Shown in pieces: positions 1-9,657 of a stretch of DNA of 53,432 bases. The DNA is taken from NCBI GenBank assembly GCA_944325145.1, contig CALYDL010000013.1, forward strand, positions 1-53,432. The letters are read 5' to 3'. How positions within the stretch are numbered: the first letter of the stretch is position 1; every line of letters starts with the position of its first letter. Under the pieces are notes generated by a model, which saw nothing but the letters and a program-made list of their open reading frames with translations, was not told the DNA's origin and did not search any database. This DNA comes from Candidatus Gastranaerophilales bacterium (lineage in GTDB: Bacteria > Cyanobacteriota > Vampirovibrionia > Gastranaerophilales > Gastranaerophilaceae). The translations under genes and the position numbers were made by a program.

Positions 1-3000
1 AATTGAATTAACGCTTCTTTTTGTATCATCAAAATAATCTTTAAGGTTAAGGTCTGCTTTATTAATTGAATTTTCAATGTCTTCTTTAACAGAAGCCATA
101 TTATCTTTTAATTTTGAACAAATTTCTTTAATATCGTAGGTTTCATTTTTGAAGTTTTCATCCAAGCTTGAATTAAAGGTGTTTATATTTTCCAAAAGTT
201 TTTCAAAAGCTTCTTTAAAGTCAAAATCATCTTGCCTTGAAACGTTTTGAAGATTATTTTCAAGCGAATTAATACCTTCTTTTAGGTCTTGAATTACATT
301 TATAATTTCTTTTTTGTTGTTTTCAGAGTTTTGTTTATAATCTGTTTTTGTTTCTTCAAAATTAGCACTTAGCGCATTAATTGTATTTTCAAAAAAGGCA
401 TTTTGCGCTTCTTTTGAATTTTCAACTTTTTCTTTTATAAATTCAAAAGAATCATTAATTGAAGTTAATTTATCTGCTAAATTAGATGAATTTTCTTCAA
501 TTTTTTCTTTTAATTTTTCTTCTAAAGATTTAACGTTTTCATTTATAGAATTAATTGAAAATTCAAGGCTAAGGCCGCTTTTATTTTCGGCATTTGCAAG
601 TTTTTGTGATATTTCGTTTGTAAAATCAATAATGGAAGTTAATTTTTCCATTAAATTTGAATTGTTGGCATCTAAAATTTCTTTTATTTTTGAATCAAAA
701 GAATTAAATTTTTCATCAAATAAAGATGTTGTTTTATCTAAACCAAGCCCAAGTTTATTTGCCAATTCTTCAATTGAAGAATTTAAAACGTTTGAAAGGC
801 TTGAAATTTCTTCTATTTTAGAATTAAACGAAAGAAAATCGTTTTTAATTTGTTCGGAATTTTCTAAAATATCGGAAATATTGCTTGTTGTGGTTTTAAT
901 TAAATTTATTCTTGCTTCTGAATTTTCTTTTGCATTTATAATTTGCACAAATTTTGAAACAATTTCTTTTGCTTGAAGCTCACTGTTTTCTGTTATAAAA
1001 GATGTGATTGCTTCGCTTTCTTGTTTAATGTAATTAACGCTTTCTAACTGTATTTCATTTAATTGATTTTTGATTAATTCAGCCAAAAGCGCTCTTTGAG
1101 CTTCATTTGCGCCATCTATAATTATTTTTGTTTGGTTTTGAACTTCTACTTTGGCTTGGTTTATAGCGCTTATCAAGGTTTCTTGAAGTTTGCTGCTGCC
1201 TGTTTTGCCTGTTTCTTCAACCAAAGTTTCAAGAGAAATTATTTTTTCATTCAACCTTGTTTCAAATTCATCAAACAAAGGAATAAAAATTTCATTTAAA
1301 GCATCTTGCTTGTTATTTGTAGCAACAAGCCCTTTTATTGCTTGAATGTTATCTATAATTAGAGTTTGTGCTTGTTGAAGAAGTTCTTTTGTAATGTTTG
1401 AATTATCTATATTAGCTGATAAAATGCTTTGTTCTAAGCTGCTTAGTTGATTTTCGATTGAACTATCAGAAATTTTTCTTATTAATTCACCTATAAATTC
1501 AACCTGCCCTTTTAATTCTAAAATATCTTCATTTTTATTTTCATTTGAAGGAAGGCTTATAAGGTTTATTTTATCCGTAATTTCATTAATGGAATTAATT
1601 AAGCCTTCATCTAAAGATTCAATTTTATTTTGAATATAGGCGCTAAGGGTGTTAAAATCTTCTTTTACGCTTGTTTGAACATCTTTAACTTCTGCTTGAA
1701 GTTCAATAACAGAACCTGTTAATCTTGAGCCTTGAGAATTAATATCATCTCTGATTGAATTTGCAACTTCATATAATTCGCTTACAAAATCAATGTTGTT
1801 TGTATCGGATGAATTTGGCTGAACATCGCCTTGTAATTCATTTATTGAATTAATAACCCTTTGAATTGAAGTTGAATTTTCGCTTCTTACATCTTCAATT
1901 TTTACATTAAGCTTATCAAAGCTTTCATTTAAGGAAATAAAAGCATCTTCAAATTTTTGAAAATCGTTTTCATTATTTTTGTTTGAATTAATATTTTCAC
2001 TCAATGAATTTAAGGTTTCTTTAATTTCATTAAGTTTATTTTCATTGTTAACCGTTTCAAAAATTTCTCTAAGTGCTTGTTTTACTTCGTTTTGAAGTTC
2101 ATTGTCTTTTGAAAATTTTTCATTATTATTTTTTATAATTTCTTCAATTAAATTTTTAACTTCTGAAATCGAATTTACATTTTCATTTATTGTTTGAATT
2201 GAATTTTCTATACCTTCAATTTCATTATTTGAAGTTTGAGTAAATCTTTCTTTAATCGAATTTAAAACATTTTTAATTTCATTCCATTTATCATCACTTT
2301 GAACTGCTTCATAAATGGTTCTTAAGGCGTCTTTAATGTCTTCTTGGGTTTTTCTGTCTTCATTTTGTTTTTCATTATAAAGCCTTAAATTTTCTTCAAT
2401 TGAAGCTTTAATTTCACTTAGGGCATAATCTATATTTTTAATTGAAACAAGCTCTTCGCCAATGTTTTCAACAAGGTTTAACCTTTCATTTAAGTTTGAA
2501 ATTTTATTATCTAAGCCGTCTGTTAAATAGCTTCTGATAAAGTTCAATTTTTCATCTAAGTTTGAAAAATCAATTTTATCGTTAATTGAATTTAAGGCGG
2601 AATATAAGTTATCAGGGCTAATTAAAGAAGAAACTTCTTCCAATTTATTTAAAACTTTTTCTATATTTGAAATTTCAAAAAGTTTATCAATTTTTTGGTT
2701 AATTAAATTAATTGTTTCGTCTTTATTTAAAAGTTCAATTTGTTCTTTTATGGGGGTAAAATCAAGTGATGATTTAATTTGGTCTATTTGAATTAAAAGG
2801 GCATCAACATCTAAGTTAGATTTTAGGTTATCTATTGCATTTGCTAAATTTTGAATATCTTCATTATTGTTTAGCGAATTTAAGCTGTCTTTTAAAATTT
2901 CCAATTCGCCTTTTAGAGAATTAACGATTGTTATTGCGTTTTCTCTGTTTTGTTTTTGGATTTCTTCTTTTACCATTAAAAATCTGTCGTTCAAGCCTTC

Positions 3001-4128
3001 TTGCATTGCATTTTTGGCTTTTTGAACTTCATCTGTAAGATTGTTAATGGCTTCATTGTTATCAAGGGTTGAATTTACAACCGAATTTGAAATTTTATCG
3101 AATTGAACATCCATTGAAGCTATAACATCGTTTAATTGAGTGTTTATAGCTGAATATACACCGTCTTTAAATTCTGCAATTGAATTATAAAGCCTTATTA
3201 TATCTTCATTAACGTTTGAATTATTTTCAAGTTTTAAGCTTTCCAATTTGCTTATAATATTGTTCAATTGCCCTTGAAAAATGGTTTTAACGCCATCTTC
3301 ATTGTCATCTGTATATTGGCGTTTGAATTCATTTATAAGCCCTTGGGTTTGGTTAATTTTATCTGCAATAATTTCAAGGTCTGTTTTTGTTGTTGTATCA
3401 ATAATTGTTTTATTTAATTGATTCAAGGCATTTTGAATATAATCAAATCTTTCTGTTGTTTGGGCAGAAGATGATTGTCTGACAAGGTTTTTAATTTCAT
3501 CTTGCTTGTCATTCACTGCATTCATTGCAGAAACCAAAACATTTTGGTTATTTTCAACAGATTCCAAAAAATATCTTAATCTTTGAATATCTTCTCTGTT
3601 GCCTTGTGTTTCAACTCTTCTTAAAAATTCTTGGAAATTGTTGTTTAAAACTTCAACAATGCCGTCGTATGATTTTGAAATTGAAACAATTTCATCTGCA
3701 AGCCTTGAAACTTGCCCTGCGCTTGTTGAATTTTTAATTGAATCAAACGCTTTAATTAAATTTTCCGTTTGAAGCTCTTGAGAGTTCATTTTTGAATGAA
3801 GCGCTTCAATATCGTTTAAAATTCTTGTGATTTCAGAATCTGTTTTGGAATTTTGAAAAGTTTTTTCAATTGTTGCAGCAAATTCTTCAAATAAAGAAAG
3901 CCTGTCTTGAATATCTTTGTATTTTTCATTTAAGGCGTTAATTAAGGCCTCTGACATTTCATCGGTAATTTTATTGATGTTAAGCTCGTTTGAATCTTCA
4001 ACACGTTTAACAAAACTGTTTAAAACATTGTTTAAATCCGAAGCTTCAACAAAAGGTTTGTTTGATAAACCCTTAATAACATCCGTTAATTCACTAACTT
4101 TAACCTCTAAATTACTGTTCATGCTCAT
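1..4128 (-). CDS. Giant coiled-coil protein, C-terminus outside window (partial)
   Basis: A single minus-strand frame begins at ATG 4128 (a second ATG lies 6 nt downstream) and runs to base 1. I checked many rows across the interval and found no TAA, TAG or TGA, giving at least 1376 codons with no stop in the window. The translation is almost entirely charged and polar (Asn, Glu, Lys, Ser) with regularly spaced Leu/Ile, as in long coiled coils. It shows no signal peptide, membrane segment or recognisable enzyme motif. Some internal repetition is visible: a block containing IKDALRTIYEAV (near residue 600) recurs 84 residues later as VKQALREIFETV, each followed by a WNEIK or LNEIK helix. The start codon has only a weak SD. 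The gene lies 99 bp downstream of the uracil-DNA glycosylase gene, in the same direction. Function is unknown; a cytoplasmic structural or scaffold role is only inferred from composition. Confidence 0.85.
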   Translation of the reverse strand, partial: MSMNSNLEVKVSELTDVIKGLSNKPFVEASDLNNVLNSFVKRVEDSNELNINKITDEMSEALINALNEKYKDIQDRLSLFEEFAATIEKTFQNSKTDSEITRILNDIEALHSKMNSQELQTENLIKAFDSIKNSTSAGQVSRLADEIVSISKSYDGIVEVLNNNFQEFLRRVETQGNREDIQRLRYFLESVENNQNVLVSAMNAVNDKQDEIKNLVRQSSSAQTTERFDYIQNALNQLNKTIIDTTTKTDLEIIADKINQTQGLINEFKRQYTDDNEDGVKTIFQGQLNNIISKLESLKLENNSNVNEDIIRLYNSIAEFKDGVYSAINTQLNDVIASMDVQFDKISNSVVNSTLDNNEAINNLTDEVQKAKNAMQEGLNDRFLMVKEEIQKQNRENAITIVNSLKGELEILKDSLNSLNNNEDIQNLANAIDNLKSNLDVDALLIQIDQIKSSLDFTPIKEQIELLNKDETINLINQKIDKLFEISNIEKVLNKLEEVSSLISPDNLYSALNSINDKIDFSNLDEKLNFIRSYLTDGLDNKISNLNERLNLVENIGEELVSIKNIDYALSEIKASIEENLRLYNEKQNEDRKTQEDIKDALRTIYEAVQSDDKWNEIKNVLNSIKERFTQTSNNEIEGIENSIQTINENVNSISEVKNLIEEIIKNNNEKFSKDNELQNEVKQALREIFETVNNENKLNEIKETLNSLSENINSNKNNENDFQKFEDAFISLNESFDKLNVKIEDVRSENSTSIQRVINSINELQGDVQPNSSDTNNIDFVSELYEVANSIRDDINSQGSRLTGSVIELQAEVKDVQTSVKEDFNTLSAYIQNKIESLDEGLINSINEITDKINLISLPSNENKNEDILELKGQVEFIGELIRKISDSSIENQLSSLEQSILSANIDNSNITKELLQQAQTLIIDNIQAIKGLVATNNKQDALNEIFIPLFDEFETRLNEKIISLETLVEETGKTGSSKLQETLISAINQAKVEVQNQTKIIIDGANEAQRALLAELIKNQLNEIQLESVNYIKQESEAITSFITENSELQAKEIVSKFVQIINAKENSEARINLIKTTTSNISDILENSEQIKNDFLSFNSKIEEISSLSNVLNSSIEELANKLGLGLDKTTSLFDEKFNSFDSKIKEILDANNSNLMEKLTSIIDFTNEISQKLANAENKSGLSLEFSINSINENVKSLEEKLKEKIEENSSNLADKLTSINDSFEFIKEKVENSKEAQNAFFENTINALSANFEETKTDYKQNSENNKKEIINVIQDLKEGINSLENNLQNVSRQDDFDFKEAFEKLLENINTFNSSLDENFKNETYDIKEICSKLKDNMASVKEDIENSINKADLNLKDYFDDTKRSVNSI

Positions 4129-4227
4129 AGTTTAATTTAGCCCAATCTCTAGAAAATATCCCTGTTAATAACATTTATTTTAGCGTAAAGTCTGCTTTTT
4201 GGCTAATTTTTACAGTTTCTTTACAAC

Positions 4228-4788
4228 TTAGACCATGGCTTTCACCATCCCTAAATCTTTTAAAGTCAATGCCCTTGGGGCATCCGGGTCTGTTGAATGT
4301 TTTCTTAAAAGATATGAGGGGTGAAAAATGGGAACAAGCTTTATGCCGTTTTTATATTCAAAAACTTGCCCTCTTATTTTTGTGATTGTAAGTTTTTTAT
4401 CTTTTATAAACGTTTCAACTGCTGTTGAACCGCATAAAATTATAACTTTTGGTTTTACCACTTCAATTTGTTTGAATAAATTACCCTCGCAGGCTATTTT
4501 TTCACATTCCAAAGGTTTTCTGTTCTCAGGCGGCCTGCATTTAACTGTGTTTGCAATGTATAGGTCTTTTTTTCTGTCTATTCCCGCTTTTTCCAATAAT
4601 TCATTTAAAAATTTGCCTGCACGGCCTACAAAAGGAAGCCCCAATTTGTCTTCATCAGCTCCTGGGGCTTCTCCTATAAGCATAATTTTAGCATTTTCAG
4701 AACCATCTGAAAAAACGAGTTTATTTCTGCCCAAATGCAATGGGCATTTTGTGCAATTTTCCAATTCTTTTTTTAATTCATCAAGCAT
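4228..4788 (-). CDS. Family 4 uracil-DNA glycosylase (4Fe-4S type)
   Basis: The 186-residue protein excises uracil from DNA as the first step of base excision repair. The iron-sulfur ligands of family 4 are all visible: Cys12 and Cys15 (CTKC), Cys84 in VKCRPPENR and Cys100, with the family's 16-residue spacing between the last pair. The active-site motif GEAPGADED (residues 39-47), the following LPFVGRAG segment, and HPSYLLR (156-162) near the C-terminus match the family. Length is typical. Its ATG overlaps the prs stop codon by one base (TAATG), so translation is probably coupled to prs. The gene is the fifth of the tmk-led run. Family assignment is secure; preference for uracil is inferred from the family. 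Confidence 0.93.
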   Translation of the reverse strand: MLDELKKELENCTKCPLHLGRNKLVFSDGSENAKIMLIGEAPGADEDKLGLPFVGRAGKFLNELLEKAGIDRKKDLYIANTVKCRPPENRKPLECEKIACEGNLFKQIEVVKPKVIILCGSTAVETFIKDKKLTITKIRGQVFEYKNGIKLVPIFHPSYLLRKHSTDPDAPRALTLKDLGMVKAMV

Positions 4789-5807
4789 TAATACGTTTTA
4801 TATTCCTTTTCAAACCCAAAAAGTGAACTTACGGATTGGTCATCATGGATTCTTGAAATTGCTTCCCCTAATAATGGTGCAACCGACAATTGGGTAATTT
4901 TTTCAGGAATATATTCTGATGTAGTTAATGGAATTGTGTTTGTAACAATAACTTCTTTAATAGGAGCATCGTTTAACCTTTGCAAAGCGGGGCCTGAAAA
5001 TACAGGGTGAACCGCACAAACATAAACTTCTTTTGCGCCTTCTCTTATTAAAAGTTTGCTTGCTTCGCAAATTGTGCCTGCAGTATCAATCATATCATCG
5101 AACATAACGCAAATTTTGCCTTTAACATCGCCTATAACATGGTCTGCAACGGCAACGTTATGTTGAGTTCTTCTTTTATCAATAATTGCAAGAGGGCAAG
5201 CAAGTTGTTTTGCAAATGCTCTTGTTCTTTGAACACCGCCTGTATCGGGAGATACTGCAACAAGTTTATCGTGGTTTAAATTTAATCTTTTAATGTAATC
5301 TACAATAATATTTGTTGCATAAATATGATCAACCAAAATGTTGAAGAAACCTTGAATTTGGCCTGTGTGTAAATCCATTGCAAGAACTCTTGTAGCCCCT
5401 GCAGTTGTTAAAAGGTCTGCAACCAATTTAGCCGTAATTGCTTCTCTGCCTGAGGTTTTTCTGTCTTGGCGGGCATAACCGTAATATGGAATAACCGCTG
5501 TAATTGTTTTTGCGCTTGCTCTTTTAAAGGCATCAATTATAATTAAAAGCTCAACCAAATTTTCATTAACGGGGTTGCATAAAGGTTGAACGACAAAAAC
5601 ATCATCGCCCCTTATTGAATCTTGAATTTGAACGTAAATTTCGCCGTCAGAAAAGTTTTTAATAATCATCGGGCCAACGCTTGTGCCTAAATATTTGGCA
5701 ATTTCATCGGCCAAAACTGTATTTGAACGGCCTGAGAAAAGTTTTATATCATGGGTGGGCAGAACGTTTGTTTTTCTTTCTAAAACAGCTTCTACACTTT
5801 CTTTCAT
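4788..5807 (-). CDS. prs: Ribose-phosphate pyrophosphokinase (PRPP synthase)
   Basis: This makes 5-phosphoribosyl 1-diphosphate from ribose 5-phosphate and ATP, feeding purine, pyrimidine, histidine and NAD synthesis. The 339-residue product has the N-terminal FSDGEIYVQI segment, the ATP-binding loop around YYGYARQDRK (residues 108-117), and the PRPP-binding signature DDMIDTAGT (237-245). It is slightly longer than the usual 310-320 residues because of a roughly 15-residue N-terminal extension, as in cyanobacterial forms. The ATG at 5807 is preceded by a strong AAGGAGAA SD. It lies 15 bp downstream of glmU and overlaps the glycosylase gene by one base. Confidence 0.97.
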   Translation of the reverse strand: MKESVEAVLERKTNVLPTHDIKLFSGRSNTVLADEIAKYLGTSVGPMIIKNFSDGEIYVQIQDSIRGDDVFVVQPLCNPVNENLVELLIIIDAFKRASAKTITAVIPYYGYARQDRKTSGREAITAKLVADLLTTAGATRVLAMDLHTGQIQGFFNILVDHIYATNIIVDYIKRLNLNHDKLVAVSPDTGGVQRTRAFAKQLACPLAIIDKRRTQHNVAVADHVIGDVKGKICVMFDDMIDTAGTICEASKLLIREGAKEVYVCAVHPVFSGPALQRLNDAPIKEVIVTNTIPLTTSEYIPEKITQLSVAPLLGEAISRIHDDQSVSSLFGFEKEYKTY

Positions 5808-5822
5808 TAATTTTCTCCTTTT

Positions 5823-7097
5823 TTATTTAACGTAATTTTCAATTTCTCTTTGTTTTGCTCTTGTGATACCAAGCGAATTTGCTTTTATATCTGATGTAAT
5901 AACGGAACCTGCGCCAATAAGTGCGTTTTCACCAATTTCAACAGGTGCAACAATAACTGAATTTGAACCGATTGAAGCCTTATTTTTAATTACTGTTTGT
6001 GATTTAATTTTTGTTCTTGAATCATAGTTCGCAGTAATTGTGCCGGCGCCGATATTCACATTTTCGCCAACTATGCTGTCCCCCACATAAGATAAATGGC
6101 AAATATTTGTGTGGCTTTGAACATTAGCTTTTTTTAGTTCAACAAAATTTCCGATTTTAACAAAATCTGCTATTGTGCAATCGCCTCTTAAATGAGCAAA
6201 GGGGCCGATTTTACAGTTTTTGCCTATTTTGTTTTTGCCTTCAATAACAACTGATGGCAAAATAACGGTTTCAGGCTCAATTGTGGTTTCGGGTGAAATA
6301 TATGTGGTCATTGGATCAATTATGGTGACACCCGATTCCATTAATTCGTCTAATTTCCTTTGCTTCATTATAGATATTGCTTCTGCTAAATTTTTTCTTG
6401 AGTTTATGCCGAAAATTTCATCTGCTGATTCTAAAACGTACGGGCAAACTTTTTTTGAACCTTTTTTTGCTAATTTTATTAAGTCTGTTAAGTAATATTC
6501 TTTTTGGTTGTTATCGTTTTTAATTTCGTCAATGTATTTGCCTGTTGTTTCCCAGTTAATGCAATAAATACCGGCGTTTACTTCTTTTATTTTTTTAATT
6601 TCAAGTGTTGCATCTTTTTCTTCAACAATTTCAGATACATTATTTTCATTATCACGAACAATTCTGCCATAGCCGAACGGTTCATCAAAAAATGCAGATA
6701 CAACCGTTATATCTGCATTATTTTCATTATGAAATTTTACGATATTTTGAATTGATTTAGATGTAATTAAAGGGGTGTCGCCGCACAAAATTAAAATGTT
6801 GCCTTTAAAATTTTGTATTTTTTCACTTGCACATTTTATTGCATGGCCTGTTCCCAATTGTTCTTTTTGAAAAACAGAAACGGTTGAGGGGTAATTTTTA
6901 GCTAAATATTCATCAACTATTTCTCTTTTATGGCCTGTTATAACAATGTTTTCCCTAGCTCCTGCTTCAATTACAGAATCTAAAACTCTTGCAACAAGCG
7001 GCTTATTAAAAATTTCATGCATAACCTTAGGAAGTGAAGATTTCATCCTTGTTCCTTTGCCTGCCGCCAAAATAACCGCTTTTAAATCTTTTTCCAT
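5823..7097 (-). CDS. glmU: Bifunctional GlmU (GlcNAc-1-P uridyltransferase / GlcN-1-P acetyltransferase)
   Basis: Makes UDP-N-acetylglucosamine for peptidoglycan and envelope glycans. The N-terminal nucleotidyltransferase domain carries LAAGKGTRM (residues 10-18), the GTGHA loop and GDTPLI. The C-terminal half is a left-handed beta-helix with hexapeptide repeats. It holds the acetyltransferase histidine (His334 in HLSYVGD) and the following NIGAGTITANYD segment. At 424 residues it is about 30 shorter than the E. coli enzyme, mainly at the C-terminal tail, but both active sites are present. SD AAAGG lies 9 nt before the ATG. It is the third gene of the tmk-led run, 15 bp before prs. Confidence 0.96.
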   Translation of the reverse strand: MEKDLKAVILAAGKGTRMKSSLPKVMHEIFNKPLVARVLDSVIEAGARENIVITGHKREIVDEYLAKNYPSTVSVFQKEQLGTGHAIKCASEKIQNFKGNILILCGDTPLITSKSIQNIVKFHNENNADITVVSAFFDEPFGYGRIVRDNENNVSEIVEEKDATLEIKKIKEVNAGIYCINWETTGKYIDEIKNDNNQKEYYLTDLIKLAKKGSKKVCPYVLESADEIFGINSRKNLAEAISIMKQRKLDELMESGVTIIDPMTTYISPETTIEPETVILPSVVIEGKNKIGKNCKIGPFAHLRGDCTIADFVKIGNFVELKKANVQSHTNICHLSYVGDSIVGENVNIGAGTITANYDSRTKIKSQTVIKNKASIGSNSVIVAPVEIGENALIGAGSVITSDIKANSLGITRAKQREIENYVK

Positions 7098-7148
7098 TTT
7101 GAAACCTTTTTTAAGGCGATTTTCCCATGAAAAATAATGAAAATGAAG

Positions 7149-8087
7149 TTAAATTTGAGTTTTGTTAAGTTTATTAAGCAATGCTTTTAAAAGAAGGTTA
7201 TCAGGATAGTTTTTAATTCCTTCCTCTAAGGCGTTTTTAGCGGCTTCAAGGTTGTTTCTGTCCATATATAATTGGCTTAGTTGAATATAATCTTCAGGAA
7301 ATTCAGGCGTTAAATTTAAAATTGTTTCAACCGTTTTTTTAAAATTTTCATTATCTTGAACGCTTTTATAGCAAATTGCAAGGTTGTTTAAATAAATAAA
7401 ACTGTTTGAATTTATTTTAACCGCCTTCTCAAAATAATTAATGGCTTGAGAATAATTTCCCCTTTTATAATTTGCAAGGCCTATATAATTTGAAGCTTCC
7501 GCTTCTAAAAAATCATTATCCCCTAAAAGAAAAGATAATGCATTCACTGCTTTTAGGTAATCTTTTTGAAATAAATAAATTTTTCCTAATTCTAAATAAT
7601 ATTCTTTTTCATCTCTGTTTAATTCAATAGCTTGTAAAATATATTCTTTTGCCAAATTAAAATCTTTATCTAAAATGCAAATTTTAGCTAAATAATATAA
7701 AATATCAGGCGAATCATTTAACTGCGGCTCAATTTCAATTGCTTCTTTTAAATAATTTTTTGCATTTTTTTGGTCATTATTTTGAATTGAAATAATGGTT
7801 AAACCAATATATGCTTCAAAACATTCAGGGTCATATTTTATGGCATCAAGAAGCGCAAGCTTTGCATCGCTTAATTTATTTGCACGCCTATATATTTCAT
7901 ATTTTAAAAGGGAAATTTTAGCATCCAAATCTCCTTCAAGGTCTATTTTTTTAATTGTTTTTAAGGCACGCTTTATTTCATTATTTTTATATTGTTCCAA
8001 TAAAAGGTTATAGCTTTCTTCACTATATGAATGGGAAGGAAGGCAAAAACCAAACAATATGAAAAATATAAAAAGCTTTTTTAGCAT
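7149..8087 (-). CDS. Exported tetratricopeptide-repeat protein
   Basis: The 312-residue protein starts with a basic, hydrophobic signal peptide (MLKKLFIFFILFGFCLPSHS), probably cleaved after residue 20 or so. The rest is about seven degenerate tetratricopeptide repeats. These show the usual A..Y...A.....P spacing, for example ALLDAIKYDPECFEAYIGL and INYFEKAVKINSNSFIYLN. Such repeats bind other proteins. Its ATG overlaps the tmk stop by one base, which suggests translational coupling. The partner is unknown; location in the envelope is inferred from the signal peptide. Confidence 0.87.
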   Translation of the reverse strand: MLKKLFIFFILFGFCLPSHSYSEESYNLLLEQYKNNEIKRALKTIKKIDLEGDLDAKISLLKYEIYRRANKLSDAKLALLDAIKYDPECFEAYIGLTIISIQNNDQKNAKNYLKEAIEIEPQLNDSPDILYYLAKICILDKDFNLAKEYILQAIELNRDEKEYYLELGKIYLFQKDYLKAVNALSFLLGDNDFLEAEASNYIGLANYKRGNYSQAINYFEKAVKINSNSFIYLNNLAICYKSVQDNENFKKTVETILNLTPEFPEDYIQLSQLYMDRNNLEAAKNALEEGIKNYPDNLLLKALLNKLNKTQI

Positions 8088-8698
8088 TAAATATACCTTG
8101 AAATTAATTCAATTACTTTTTTATGGATATTTTCAATTGTATCATTAGCGTTTATTACTTTAATTCTATTTGGTTCTTCTTTTGCTAATTCCAAATAACC
8201 AAACCTAAGCGCTTTATGAAATTCCAAGCCTTCTTTTTCTAAGCGGTCTTTTTCGCCTTGAAGCCTTTTTTGCGCAACTTCTGATTCTATATCAAAAACA
8301 ATTGTTAAATCAGGCTTTAGGCCTTTAGTTGCAATTTCATTTAATTTTTTTATTTGGTTAATATCTTGTTTTCTTGCATACCCTTGATATGAAACGGTGG
8401 AATCGATAAACCTGTCGCACAAGATAATGTAGCCGTCATCTAACATTGGTTTTATTTCAAATTCAATGTGCTGGGCTCTATCTGCCAAATATAAAAAAGT
8501 TTCTGCAACATCTGAAACGGGCTTTTCATAGTGAAGAAGAATTTTTCTAAGTTCTACTCCAAGTTCCGTTGCGCCCGGTTCTCTTGTTTGAATATTTTTA
8601 ATTTTTTTCTCATCCAAATATTTTTTTAAAAGCTCGATTTGTGTGGTTTTGCCGCAGCCATCCGCCCCTTCAAATGTAATAAAAACACCCCTTGTCAT
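8087..8698 (-). CDS. tmk: Thymidylate kinase
   Basis: Phosphorylates dTMP to dTDP. The 203-residue product has the P-loop GADGCGKTT (residues 11-19), the DRFIDSTVSYQGYAR segment that binds dTMP, and a lid region with REPGATELG near residues 41-49. Length is normal. The ATG is preceded by GGAG at a spacing of 8 nt and by a good promoter at 8727-8755, so this appears to be the first gene of the operon that continues through the TPR gene, glmU, prs and the glycosylase gene. Confidence 0.97.
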   Translation of the reverse strand: MTRGVFITFEGADGCGKTTQIELLKKYLDEKKIKNIQTREPGATELGVELRKILLHYEKPVSDVAETFLYLADRAQHIEFEIKPMLDDGYIILCDRFIDSTVSYQGYARKQDINQIKKLNEIATKGLKPDLTIVFDIESEVAQKRLQGEKDRLEKEGLEFHKALRFGYLELAKEEPNRIKVINANDTIENIHKKVIELISRYI

Positions 8699-8726
8699 AA
8701 AGTTACTCCAAAAAAATATTAATTAT

Positions 8727-8755
8727 ATTATCTGAAAAAAAGTGAAAAACTTCAA
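8727..8755 (-). promoter_or_regulatory. Promoter of the tmk-led operon
   Basis: On the minus strand TTGAAG (-35, 8750-8755) and GATAAT (-10, 8727-8732) are separated by exactly 17 nt. The predicted start lies near 8720, about 22 nt before the tmk ATG and upstream of its GGAG ribosome site. It is a good sigma-70-type match, not tested. Confidence 0.65.
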
Positions 8756-8796
8756 GAAACAAAAAAGCACCGTTTAATAAAAAAAGCCTGCAATTC

Positions 8797-8838
8797 AAAC
8801 TCTTTAAAAAGGTTCTTTTTATTAACTTGAAAGAGTTT
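8797..8838. other. Inverted repeat in the divergent tmk / HTH gap
   Basis: The 9-bp arms AAACTCTTT (8797-8805) and AAAGAGTTT (8830-8838) are perfect inverted copies separated by 24 nt. The repeat lies between the two divergent promoters, where an operator or a folded leader could be. No T-tract follows, so it does not look like a terminator. Function unknown. Confidence 0.35.
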
Positions 8839-8902
8839 TCGCCCATTCGTTTCAATTTGTAAAAATAAAATTACAATTAAAGTTTTTTTAAAAGTTTTAA
8901 AT

Positions 8903-8908
8903 TATAAT
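8903..8908 (+). promoter_or_regulatory. -10 box upstream of the HTH/histidine-kinase pair
   Basis: A perfect TATAAT lies 59 nt before the GTG start at 8968. No convincing -35 hexamer is visible at 16-18 nt, so the call rests on the -10 and its place in the divergent gap. Confidence 0.45.
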
Positions 8909-8967
8909 GTTATCAAACAAGATTCATTAACAAACATTTTTATTAGATTTTAAGAGGAAGTTTTCAA

Positions 8968-9657
8968 GTGGAAACAACAAAAACCAATTACCCCGATGAA
9001 ATAGTAAGCGCAGGACAATTATTAAGAATACTTGATTCCGATGCAAGAGAAATTTCCGCACTTTGCCAAAGGGCTTGCTTAAGGCCGAAAAAAGACGGTT
9101 TTGGCAATATATATTTTTCCAAAGGCGATGTTGATGTTTTGAGAAAAGTTAAAGAATTATATGAGCATACAAAAAAATTGCAAGAAGAAAGAAGCCTTCA
9201 AGGGGCTGACAATTTTGCAAGTGAAGCTCGCACAAAAGAAAATAAATTGAAAAAATTAAGAGATGAATCAATTTTAAGAAATAAAGCAGAAATGAAAGAA
9301 AAAGAAGTTTCAATGGCAGAAGAAAGTTTTGTTCCTCAAAAAAGTTTGCCCATTAAAAGCGACTCTTCAAAACTTGAACCAATGAGCCCAAGCGTTCAAA
9401 CTGCTTTTATTAAAAGAATAGATGCTGTTGAAAACAATGTGATTAATAAAATTACAGATGTTTTATCAGAAAAATTAGACGGGCTTGATGAAGTTATTGT
9501 TGAATTAATTAAAGCAAAAACAGAAAACGAAACCTTAAGACAAAAGGTGAATGAATTAAACAAAGAAAATTTTGCTCTAAAAACCGAAAATTCAAGCTTC
9601 AAACCTGTTGGCCTGGGCTTTTACGTTAAAAAACCAACGGATGAATTTACATTTTAG
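8968..9657 (+). CDS. Helix-turn-helix plus coiled-coil protein, function unknown
   Basis: The 229-residue protein starts at GTG 8968, chosen because AGAGGAAG sits 8 nt upstream and no in-frame ATG fits better. Residues 8-60 resemble a MerR/HTH_17-type DNA-binding helix-turn-helix (SAGQLLRILDSDAREIS, followed by a RPKKDGFGNIYFSKGDVDVL wing-like stretch). Residues 60-110 are a basic helical region, and residues 145-205 form a second coiled coil (DGLDEVIVELIKAKTENETL). The stop codon TAG is directly followed by the ATG of the histidine kinase gene. Tight coupling suggests the two products act together, perhaps as regulator and sensor. DNA binding is inferred, not certain. Confidence 0.75.
   Translation: METTKTNYPDEIVSAGQLLRILDSDAREISALCQRACLRPKKDGFGNIYFSKGDVDVLRKVKELYEHTKKLQEERSLQGADNFASEARTKENKLKKLRDESILRNKAEMKEKEVSMAEESFVPQKSLPIKSDSSKLEPMSPSVQTAFIKRIDAVENNVINKITDVLSEKLDGLDEVIVELIKAKTENETLRQKVNELNKENFALKTENSSFKPVGLGFYVKKPTDEFTF

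Noticed and set aside
632-4135. Several short plus-strand frames of 67-114 codons
   Set aside because: They lie antisense to the giant coiled-coil gene, have no ribosome sites and are AT-rich shadow frames.
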